From: Lytechinus variegatus
Taxonomy: Eukaryota; Echinodermata; Echinoidea; Temnopleuroida; Toxopneustidae
Length of the DNA: 64,000 nucleotides
Direction: 5' to 3'
Assembly (NCBI RefSeq): GCF_018143015.1
Contig: NC_054748.1
Span: 15,428,967-15,492,966 of the forward strand
Part shown: in pieces, positions 54,324-64,000 of the stretch
How positions within the stretch are numbered: the first letter of the stretch is position 1
How the letters are laid out: each line of letters starts with the position of its first letter
Position numbers and translations under genes: made by a program
Notes under the pieces: model-generated
Databases searched by the model: none
Told to the model about the DNA's origin: nothing
What the model saw: the letters and a program-made list of their open reading frames with translations, nothing else

Positions 54324-57300
54324 TTACTTCGACTTCAGCCCAAGACTTCTCCCTTTTTCGATCAGCTTCGAAGCGCTAGCCGGCTCCCTGGTGGTCTTGC
54401 TGCCGCTCTTGCTAGAGCTTTTGCTAGATCCCTTCGAGGATGACTTGAAGGTCGTCTTTCCTGCGGACCCTCCACTTAACTTGCCCAGTTTGTCGCCAGG
54501 TTTCTTGTTCTTGTGCTGGACTTTCTTGACGTAGCCGTCGATGAGGCGGCGGATCTTGACTGGGTTGATCTCTCCAGTCTTGCTATGGCAAACCTGATAG
54601 GGAAAATGGATCAGTCAAGGTTCAAAGTTTTCAATCTGAATTTTTATTCATTACATGATACATCTAATTAAGAGTTGACACCATGGTCAACCCTTTGCAC
54701 AGAGCTGCTGGTCCGAGAGTGCATGGATTGAATGCAGCCTCAACAGGAGCGGTAAGATCGTATAATGAATTAATGAGGACATGAATCATTTGTTTTATGC
54801 TACAACTCTTCTAGACCTTGTTTGGTACGAAATATTCCAAGTGGAAACAGAATAATAATTTCAAGAGATTTGTGTATGTTTGTTGGTTGTTTATACAGTA
54901 GAGAAATGGTGCTAAGCTGGTGCCATGGGCATCTTTGGATGGAGCGCAAACTCTAGAAATTAAAATATCATTGCTGTTCATATTGTCATCATCCTAATCA
55001 TCATCAATATCACCTTCATCATCCTCATCCTTACAATCATCCTAACCCTCATCATCATCACTATCATCATCATCATCATCACTATCATCATCCTCATCAT
55101 CACTATCATCATCCTCCTCATCATCACTATCATCACCATCATCATCATGATCACTATCATCATCATCATCACTATCATCATCCTCATCATGATCACTATC
55201 ATTATCACTATCATCATCCTCATCACTATCATCATCCTCATCATGATCACTATCATCATCACTATCATCATCCTCATCACTATCATCATCCTCATCACTA
55301 TCATCATCACCATCACCATCATCCTCATCATTATCATCATCATTTTCACTATTACTATTATCATCTTCATCATCACCATCATTTCTATTTTCATTTTTAT
55401 CATCACCATTATCATCATAAAGTGAGAACAAATAATTAATGTAATGGAAGTAATTACCTGATTGACTGATTTTCTGAGGATCTCTTTATAATCTTCTTTA
55501 TTGATGACCTTACGTTGATAGTGAGGTTTGATGGCTAACTTCACTTCCTCAACGACCCTCTCTTGATGATAGAGCTTCTTCAAATACTGGAGGAAAAAAA
55601 TATAGGAATGAGAGTAAATGTATTATACAACTTAACTACGCTCATTGATGCAGGAAATTAGAAATAGGCTCTAAATCTATACAAGTGGAATGCCTCTGGC
55701 CGTCTCACCTGCATCACGCGGTTCAATATAGCAGCAGTGCTGACTTTGAATACTACTCTAACTCGCACAAGATGTTCAGTGATACATGGTTACTCTTATG
55801 TCCACTTTTTATGAACTAGACCAATAAACTTACAGAGATATGATGGTTATTCACCAAAAAAACCCAACATGGCCAAAGTTCATTGACCTTACATGAACTT
55901 TGACCTTGATCATGTGACCTGAAACTCAAACAGGATATTCAGTGATACTTGATTACTCTTATGTACAAGTTTCATGAATCAGATCCGTAAACTTTCAAAG
56001 TTATGATGGTAATTCAACAGATACACCCAATTCGGCCAAAGTTCATTGACCTTTGACCTTGGTCATGTGACCTGAAACGTGCACAGGATGTTCAGTGATA
56101 CTTGATTACTCTAATGTCCAAGTTTAATGAACTAGACCAATAAACTATCAAAGTTATGATGGTAATTCAACAGATACCCCCGATTCGGCCAAAGTTCATT
56201 GACCCTAAATGACCTTTGACCTTAATCATGAGACCTGAAACTTGCACAAAATTTTCAGTGATGCTTGATTACTATTATGTCCAAGTTTCATGAATCAGAT
56301 CCATAAACTTTCAAAGTTATGATGGGAATTCAACAGATATCCCCAATTCGGCCAAAGTTCATTGACCCTAAATGACCTTTGACCTTGGTCATGTGACGTG
56401 AAACTCATGCAGGATGTTCAGCGATACTTGATTAACCTTATGTCCAAGTTTCATGAACTAGGTCCATATATTTTCTAAGTTATGATGACATTTCAAAAAC
56501 TTAACCACAGGTTAAGATTTCGATGTTGATTCCTCCAACATGGTCTAAGTTCATTGACCCTAAATGACCTTTGACCTTGGTCATGTGACATGAAACTCTA
56601 ATAGGATGTTCAGTAATACTTGATTAACCTCATGGCCAAGTTTCATGAACTAGGTCCATATACTTTCTAAGTTATGATGTCATTTCAAAAACTTAACCTC
56701 AGGTTAAGATTTGATGTTGACGCCGCCGCCGCCGCCGCCGTCGCCGCCGCCGTCGGAAAAGCGGCGCCTATAGTCTCACTTTGCTTCGCAGGTGAGACAA
56801 TAACAGAAACCGCAAAACTGATATTTACAATGTGTACTTATTCTTCCTCATACAGCCAACATTTAAAGTTGATAATTTGATTTCACACTATTTTGCCAGA
56901 CTGCTTTGCATATCTCATTCTAGAGTGAACCCAAAACTGCAAACCTTTTTTCTTCTTTGGCGCCTTTCTTTTAAAGCTCTCGCTGAATTTCTTCTGCATT
57001 CAATGAAGTACTCGACAGGTTTACTTTTGACCAGTTTTGACAAGTCATATACCATTTTAAAGCTTAGAATGCACTTTTCAAACATTTGGAATATCTCGCA
57101 ACTCATTTTGGGTGACTTAGTATTGGTTTTGAGGTGGCAGGTCACATATGATCTTTGAAAATAAATGTTACTCACCCTGTCTCTACTGTTCTTGTTGTAA
57201 AGGTCAACGGCTGACATCTCTATGTCATCCTCCTGCACATCCCCAATATTGTCCTGCGGGATGATCGGATCCACTTTGTAGTTCTTCTCCGATCCCAGGG

Positions 57301-60300
57301 AGCTGACAGAGATGCTCGACCCACCTACATGCTCCGGGGAAAGCCCAAGCTCGATGGAAGCTGAAGACATGGTTTGCTCGATGGGCGACTCCGGCGAGAC
57401 TCTCGGCTTGGCGACTGGAACGGTAGCCAGCTGGTTGAGGATCTTGGTGATCTGCTGGCTGGCTTGGGATGCCAGCATGAGACGGTCTTCGTTGGTCATG
57501 CCCTGCTGAGGTGGGTTGGTGGCCATGTCCGAGCTGGAGACGTCCGTGGTGGATGTCGGGTTCGGAGGCACTTCCGGAGGAGGGGTTGCAGCCCGTTTGA
57601 ACACCTCCACGGATGAAGACGTGGCGGTATCGTGGAGAGGCGACGCTTCCGATACGATTGGTGATGGAGACTTGATACCTGATGGAGGAGATGCAGTTGG
57701 GTTGAAGGGATCGTACATATCTGTCTCAAGATGACTGCTATCAGCAACTGCAACATCCGCTGGTGATTTGGGCTTTGGCAGCGGCTTTGAAGGCTCTGTG
57801 ACTGTCCTTGATAGATCGCTGTCCGGAGCAGCGATATCAATGTAAAGGTCAGGACTGCAGGACCCGCTACGTGTGGTAGAAGGCACAGGCATCATGTCAT
57901 CAGCATCATCATCATCAAATTTCAAAGGACTTGGTGGCTTCAGAACAATGTCTTCAGCCTTCTGTGCTTGCTCAACAGGAGCCGGAGCCTTTTTCTTTTT
58001 GGTTGGTGTTGAAATTTCATCCACATCGAAAGACAGCGGTCGCTTAGAAACTACCTTCTTCTTTTTACCTTTAGTTACCTTCTTCTCGCCCTTCAACTTT
58101 GTTTTCTTTCCTTTCTTTTCCACTTTGCCCTCGGCTCCTGTCTTCTCTTTCTTGACCTTCTTGACTTTAACTTTCTCCACTTTAGCAGTTACTGGTATAG
58201 GTTTCTCAACAACCTTTTTAGGCTCCTTTGGCTTGGCTTTCTCTCCTAACAAGATTTTACGAACTCCAGAAGCATCAACGGTAACCTTACCACGTTCCTT
58301 TCTCTGAGGGACTTTAACAGAGGATATAGACTTTCTTTCCTCAGTCTTTTTGACAATTTCCCTAGTCCTTTCCCTATCTTTAGACTTATCATGATCTCTA
58401 TGTGCTGCCTTTTCGCGACTTCTATCTCGGCCCCTATCCCTCGACCTATCTCTCCTCCTGTCTTTTGATGAAACACGGTCGCTTTCACTGCTCCTATCTC
58501 GCTTCCGACTCCTTTCACGATCTCGACTACGCGACCTGTGCCTGCTTCGACCATGATCCTCTTTGCTTCTACTATGTTCACGTTCGCTACCTCTTTTATG
58601 GTGCTTATCTCTACCCCGATCCCGACTACGCTCTCTGTCGCGACTTCTGTGTTTATCCCTTTCTCTACTTCGATGCTCACGATCCTTCCGACTTCGATCT
58701 CTTTCCCGGCTCCTTTCTCTTTCCTTTTGCCTGCTTTGATCTTTATCTCTATCATGTCCATGCTTATTGCGACTAACTCTGTCCTTTTCCTTTTCTTTTT
58801 CTTTGTCACGAGACTTCTTGTCCTTTTCCCCACCATCTCGCTCCCTACCATTTTTATCACGAGCAGAATTTTCATGAATATGTCCTTTACTCTTAGTCTT
58901 TTCTTTCTTTACTTTGTCTTTATCATCCTTCTGTGATCTACTGCTTTCTTTTTTAGTTGGTTGATCCTTACGACCTTTATCACTCTCAGACTTTGTCTTT
59001 TTTTCACTGGATTTCCGCGATCCCTCCTCCTTCCCTCTTTCATTGTCCTTCCTCGCGCTTTGTCTTTGCGTTTCAAGTCGGGGATCAAACGCTTGCGGTT
59101 CCCCATTTTTCCTGCGGTCATAGATGGGGGATCGATCACGCTGTACATGTAAACCCCAAGGTCTCCCAGTGGCAAACTCGCCACCCATACTCCTCCAAGC
59201 TTCATAGTACGCATACTGATCATAGGTATACTGGTCCCAAGCAGCGCCCACACGTTCTACCCTCCTCTCATCCCGTCGACGGTTGTACTCCTCCCAGCAT
59301 TCTTCATGATATCTCCTAAGTTCTTCAGCAGTGTATGGCGTGTCTCGCTTAACCTGAATAACCTGTCTAAGGTCACCAAAAGCTTCGCGACTGCCTTCCC
59401 TGCGCCCCGAAGGCTCGTCACCACGCGTTGGCAACCTGTCGGCTGGCAACTGCGGATGCAGCGAGATGGACTTGCGAGGATCCACAACAACGTTCCGTTT
59501 ATCCCGGTTGCGTTTCTTGCGCTTCCGTTTGCCACGCGCTTTCTTCCCCTTCTTTGATTCATCATCTGTTTTTACTTCACCTTCCTCTGCGGATGATGCA
59601 CCATGTTTCACAGCAGACTCTGTCTCCTCTACAGGAGTTTGATGACTCTCGACAGGTTCTGTCCTCTGCTCTTTCCTGGAGTCCTTAGCTTTTGGCTTGG
59701 CTTCAATCACACGGCCATCGCTTGTCTCTATGATCATACCTTCTTCATCGGATTCACTTCCTTGTTGCCCGTCATCTTCCGGAACATTGTCTTCATCAGA
59801 AATATCCTCACATTCCAGTTCACCAATCAAAGGTCTAGAACTAGTCCTATCACTGCTTTTCTCTGCAGTAACGGTTGACTCCTCTTGTCCATCACCTATC
59901 TCTTCTGCTTCTCCATCCTCTTCTTCATCATCTCCTTTTTGTTCCTCCACTTTTTCTGCTTCTTCTCCCTCATCCTCTCCTGCATTTCCTTCTTCAGTTT
60001 CCTCCTGATCAACGTTATTTTTTAACTCCTCATTATGTTGTTCTTCTTCTTCTCCTTGTTTTTCCTCCTCAACTTCTTCCTCCACCTCCTCCTCCTCTTC
60101 ATCCACTTCCTGCTCCTCTTCTACATCACCCTCTTCCTCTTCTTGCTCTTCTGCTAACTGCTCTTCCTCACTTTCCTCCCCTTTTTCATTTTCATCCTCA
60201 CAGCCATCATCCTGACTGCCAGCATCTTCTATTTGTTGACTGACTACCCCGTCATCTGGTGCAGCATTCTTTATGTTCACCTCCTCTTCTGCTACCTCTC

Positions 60301-63300
60301 TGGCAGGACGGTCCTCTTCTTCCGTCTGTCCGTCATTCTTTTTGTCTGTATACTCAAGATCAGCGTAGAGTTCTTGATCCTCCTCAGCATCAAGAGGTGC
60401 ATCTTCTGCTTCCGCTTCTTCTCCTTCTGCCTCCTCCTCCTCTGCCTCTTCCTCCTCTGCCTCCTCCTCCTCCTCTTCATCGTCTCCTCCTTCCCCTTCA
60501 TCTCCATCACCATCCTCGCCTTCATCACCATCATCTCCATCTCCACCATCCTCTTCTCCATCATTATTATTGTTATTGTTGATTGGATTCTCCTCCTGAT
60601 CGCCCTGATCCTCCTCCCCGCCATCCTGCTCGTATCCTCCATCACCCTCCTGGTCATCGCTGTTACCATGGTAACCAACGTCACCATCGCTTTCATCATT
60701 TCCATTATCATCCATGCCCTGGCTCTCCTGTCCTTCATTTGGCTGAAGAGGTATATTCTGCAAGCACGGCTCATCCACTTGACAATCTGCTTTAGTTCTC
60801 AAGGATTCTGAGTGGCTGTTCGTGCCATGACTTTGTTGCATCCTACCAACACTGCTGCCTATAAACGACTCCTTCCCCTTGCTCATGAAATTCAAATCTC
60901 TATCATCATCATCGTCATCATCAATATCCATAAGCACAGGCTCCAAATCATCGTCTTTAATACCATGGTGAATATTTTGCGATGCTTCCCCGCTCAACGA
61001 CTGCATCCCGCTTCTCCAAGTATCAGAAGTCTTTTGACCTTGGCCGTGACCTTGAGCATGACCTTCAGATGACCTTCGATGCTGAGAGGTCACATCTGTC
61101 ACAGGTTTCGAGCTTTCTTTCTCTGAGTTGTATTTATGACTAGTAGTGGATGAAGTTGAGGATCTATGAGCTGTCTTCTTTGGAGATCTCTTAGCAGTCG
61201 ACTTCTCATCTGCATAAGGAGAAATGAAAGAAAATGAGACGACACACAAATTTTAATAATTTTTTATTCACTCTTAAACATATATGTATTCATTTACTGA
61301 TGCACAATAGTCATATAGTCGTTGATTTCTATAAAAATTCAGGGGTAATAAATATACCTATTTTTATAGAATTTAAAACTTTAAAACCCATAGCATAACC
61401 CCAACCCCACCATATTGTTTTCAACTTTGAAACAAAAAGTAGTGTTTTAGAGGGAAAAATATGAATTTCATCCAAAAAAGTAAAACAGAGTGTGAAATAG
61501 ATAAGTGCTTTATAAACACACCTGTCTTTAAATATAATGAAGACATGAAAACAGCATTATTAGTCCAGGTAAGGATCTTCATTCTTGTCATAGTCTTTTA
61601 TATGATGGATGCATAATAAATGTGTGGATACAAAATTATCACACAAAGTTCGGAACGGGGTAAGTTGAGCCAAACAGCATGGGGCAAGTTGAGTCATGGT
61701 AATTCCTATGGTAATGTATCTTAAGAACAAACAAACCATAAAAATCGATTGAAATGTTGGCTGAAAGGAGCAAATTTACATGAATGCTCTTTTCCTTTTA
61801 AAGGATGTTAGTATTTATAGAGAATTAGCAAGTGAAAAGACTTTAAACAAAAAATTGACATGCTGGTTCTCTCCTCATACATTTTGTACATAGTTTTTGT
61901 GGCTCAACTTACCCCAGAAGGTGGCTCAAACTTACCCCATATATGGGGCAAGTTGAGCCATTTGACATCGTTTTTTTCAAAGGTCACAATGACTTTCAGT
62001 GTGGGGATAGAAAGTTATATGTAGGTGGAAAATATTTCAGAAGAATTAAATTTCAAGGCAAGGTACTTATTTCGGCAAGATTATTAATCATATCAATTCT
62101 AACATGCAAAAAGCAAAAACTGTCACAACTTACCCCACCTTCCCCTAATTATTGCTTTAAGCGTCGGGCCAGACGCTCTACCCGAATCCTGTGCTTATTT
62201 GCTGATTTCTCAGCAATTACACAATTTCTTCCAGAATCCTTTGGCACATGCGTTTTATTCATACAAACAGACACTTTGGTGGTCATTTTATTGGATTCTG
62301 TACAAACTTATTTTGATATCACAACCAAAACTAGCATTTACCTTTAAATTTTGCTTGAGTGTGCCTGAGAATAGGATAATAGATGGAGCTATAAAATGCC
62401 TATTATCATAAACATCTTTATTATTTGCACACTATTCTCCACCCACCCCTGGCCAAAAAAAGTAAATTCTCAAAAAGCTGTGAGCATTGAAATCAGAAGC
62501 CTAATGGACTGGAGCAAAATATGCCGCGCGAAATTTTTTGACCGCGTCGCTCGCTGACTTTTTACTTTCAAGTCTCGCGCAACTTTTGAGACCAAAATTG
62601 TGACCCCCGGGTACGCGGTTCCAAAATCATGCAACATTTCGTAAGTGCATGCAGACCCAAAATTACTCAAAAACGTGAATTTGTGTACAAATCCAATGCA
62701 AATAGTGTTCTTAGCCAAAATTCATAAATGTATCATTATTTTTCCTTTTAATGCTTAAAATCAATTAGTTTGATCTTTTTTATGGTCAAAATAAAGTCCC
62801 TGACAATTTCCATTGAAAAAACAATAAAAAACAAAAAGTTGAAAAACAGAAAAATACAAAAGAAATTTAGAAAACAATAGAATACATAAGAAAATAAATG
62901 TTATTTTGAAATTTTTTTAAATCAATATGATCAGATTCCTATCTAGAGTATGTGAAACAAAAATTAGCATTTCAGGAGCATTATTTTATTAATTAGAGCA
63001 AACTTATGATTTTACGCATAAATTAGCATGATTAATGAGACATGAGATTTTTGCAGAATTTGATGTTATAGTTTTGTAGATAATGCCATGGGTAACGCGT
63101 GTGCCAATTTTCGTTGCGATCGCGCGATCGACGGCCGAGATCATAAGGGGAGGCTGAATCAGCCCCCCCCCCAGTCTTCTTAGGCGTCGAAATAGCCCAG
63201 TCTATTTAGGGTTAAACCAAGGGTTGAAGTTGGTCATTCGATAAGTGCGTGCCTGCGTGGAATTTAGAGCGGAGCAACTGTCGCCGAAGCAAATTCAAGG

Positions 63301-63839
63301 AACCAATATAAGAGTGTAGTGTAATACTTGTAGAGGCGTTGTGGCTCAGTGGATGAGTCTTCGGATTGTGAACCACACAGTCCGGGGTTCAAATCCCACC
63401 GCAGCCCTAACGTCCTTTGGCAAGGCATTTATCTTCATTTGCCACTCTCGACCCAGGTGTAGTAAATGGGTACCCGGTAGAATGGAATTCCTTGAATGCT
63501 TCATGCGCCCGATCAGAGTAGCCGTGCGAAGGCTGTGGTTTAAAGTATGCAGTGCTTAGAAACAGTTGTATTAAGCGCTATATAAATGCTGCATATTATT
63601 ACTATTATTAAGAGTGCCTTGAGCAACTAATGAGTTGGATACGATTGCAAAATGAATTACTTTATCATTATGTATTACCATCATCATTCTTACCTGGTTT
63701 CTTCTTTGCTGAACTTAGTGTGCCATCTTTATGAATGGTGATGTTCTCGCTCTTCATGTGCAAAATGTTCTGACCTTGCATAATACTGCCTAGTAGGTCC
63801 AACGGCCCGCTGCTGGTAGATGCGCTAGAGGTAGAGAGT
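54324..63839 (-). CDS. PHRF1: PHRF1/SCAF-type SR-related CTD-associated protein (5' end outside window)
   Basis: Four exons on the minus strand: 63839-63694, 61209-57176, 55586-55458 and 54593-54324 (stop), with GT/AG ends and matching phases (2, 1, 0, 0), about 1,525 codons. The first exon here codes [25 protein letters not shown], a segment I associate with PHRF1. The 4,034-bp exon holds a very acidic region (about 60650-59860), a basic run ([18 protein letters not shown]), a core with [18 protein letters not shown], an RS/RD-rich domain (about 58850-58390), a Lys-rich block, Ser/Pro-rich sequence and a helix ([16 protein letters not shown]). The last two exons give [44 protein letters not shown]: the C-terminal domain shared by PHRF1, SCAF11 and SCAF1. 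In human PHRF1 a PHD and RING pair lies N-terminal; that part would be beyond 64000. By family, a nuclear factor binding phosphorylated RNA polymerase II CTD. SCAF11 is the main alternative. Confidence 0.72.
54985..55425. repeat. (TCATCA)n-type microsatellite in the last PHRF1-like intron
   Basis: TCATCATCC and ACTATCATCATCC-type repeats, ending about 33 bp from the donor at 55457. Frames coding poly-Asp or poly-Met/Ile here are artefacts. Confidence 0.95.
55702..56798. mobile_element. TIR element with internal 155-195 bp tandem repeats
   Basis: GTCTCACCTGC at the left and GCAGGTGAGAC at the right are perfect 11-bp inverted ends. Six internal units carry GTTCAGTGATACTTGATTA, AAGTTTCATGAACTAG, GGCCAAAGTTCATTGACC and GACCTTGGTCATGTGACC. 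A (GCC)n tract at 56720-56750 precedes GAAAAGCGGCGCC near the right end. No target duplication seen and the true boundary could be wider. No transposase. Lies in an intron of the PHRF1-like gene. Confidence 0.7.
61640..62155. mobile_element. Element with GGGGTAAGTTGAGCC motifs
   Basis: GGGGTAAGTTGAGCC near 61658 and GGGGCAAGTTGAGTC near 61682 face GGCTCAACTTACCCC near 61902 and ACAACTTACCCCACC near 62128. GGGGCAAGTTGAGCC recurs near 61945, so short inverted and direct copies are interleaved. No coding. Lies in an intron of the PHRF1-like gene. Confidence 0.55.
62225..62345 (+). repeat. Dispersed repeat, inverted relative of 53166-53290
   Basis: CCTTTGGCACATG, CACTTTGGTGGTCATTTTAT, TGGATTCTGTACAAAC, GCATTTACCTTTAA. 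About 75-80% like the other copy by eye. Confidence 0.6.
62346..63329. other. Intron of the PHRF1-like gene, no gene seen
   Basis: AT-rich DNA. 63095-63215 has CGCGATCGCGCGATCG-like sequence and a C run. 63271-63300 holds the GGAGCAACTGTCGCCG motif also seen at 1350 and 38764. Confidence 0.4.
63330..63610 (+). mobile_element. tRNA-derived SINE (family 1), copy 2
   Basis: GTTGTGGCTCAGTGGATGAG (A box), GGGGTTCAAATCCCACC (B box), CACTCTCGACCCAGGTG, GGGTACCCGGTAG and a tail ATTAAGCGCTATATAAATGC plus ATT repeats. AAGAGTG at 63311 and after the tail at 63610 may be its target duplication. Ends 84 bp from an exon of the PHRF1-like gene, opposite in direction. Confidence 0.85.
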
Positions 63840-64000
63840 CTGCGAAAAATACACAATACATATATAGTTCAGGCAAAAAAAATAATTCTTCTTTAATTAC
63901 TCCTTACAATCCTATTCTTAACCTTAGGTCTTCTAGTTCAGTCTTACTCGCTGTACCTCAATCTCATAATTCACGGAGGGATTGATCATTTCAACATGCT
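63840..64000. other. Intron of the PHRF1-like gene at the window edge
   Basis: The acceptor CTTTTTCGCAG-type site at 63840 (minus strand TATTTTTCGCAG) starts this intron. No further exon is recognised before the window ends. Confidence 0.5.

Noticed and set aside
55042-55583. Long minus-strand ORFs of Asp/Glu/Met repeats
   Set aside because: They are the TCATCA microsatellite read in frame. Only the first 43 codons (55586-55458) of the 201-codon frame are a real exon; the rest is intron.
58246-60811. Several 100-210 codon ORFs on both strands inside the large PHRF1-like exon
   Set aside because: They are shadows of low-complexity charged coding sequence. The 1,344-codon main frame has matching splice phases at both ends.

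Overview
The window looks like an echinoderm genome, most likely a sea urchin. The evidence is an AT-rich sequence with small exons and kilobase introns, many tRNA-derived SINEs, and many palindromic MITEs of kinds I associate with sea urchin DNA. The species call is inference; no marker gene fixes it. Four host genes can be read exon by exon, with consensus splice sites and matching phases. Most of the remaining sequence is repeats.

Layout. 1-1310 is a satellite-like tandem repeat. 2425-8110 (+) is a complete serum amyloid A (SAA) gene with four coding exons, a probable noncoding first exon and a signal peptide. 8180-19800 has no gene I can support. It holds SINEs, MITEs, a nested MITE-in-SINE insertion, a palindromic GACGAGTT region and a 1.7-kb satellite built on GCGAGCGCGAAGCGCGAGC. 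19974-28438 (-) is GATD1, a DJ-1/PfpI-like glutamine amidotransferase-fold protein, in seven exons. 33022-46624 (+) is SNRNP70 (U1-70K), complete in eight coding exons, 445 aa. 54324-63839 (-) is the 3' part of a PHRF1/SCAF-type gene: a 4-kb exon with acidic and RS-like regions, then two exons coding the conserved C-terminal domain. Its 5' end lies beyond position 64000.

GATD1 and SNRNP70 are divergent (head to head). The DNA between and around their first exons is a bipartite inverted repeat. Inner arms (28807-30137 and 31472-32813) sit upstream of the two start codons. Outer arms (26952-27394 and 33262-33722) sit inside the first introns of the two genes. The first exons themselves lie in unrelated sequence between the inner and outer arms. 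This is the most striking structure in the window.

SNRNP70 and the PHRF1-like gene are both linked to pre-mRNA processing (U1 snRNP; coupling of splicing to RNA polymerase II). They converge tail to tail across about 7.7 kb. SAA is a secreted acute-phase/innate immune protein. GATD1 has no settled function. I see no operon-like link between the four.

No retroviral, LTR, Polinton or toxin gene remains were recognised. All coordinates come from reading the sequence by eye. Splice sites are predicted, not tested against RNA.
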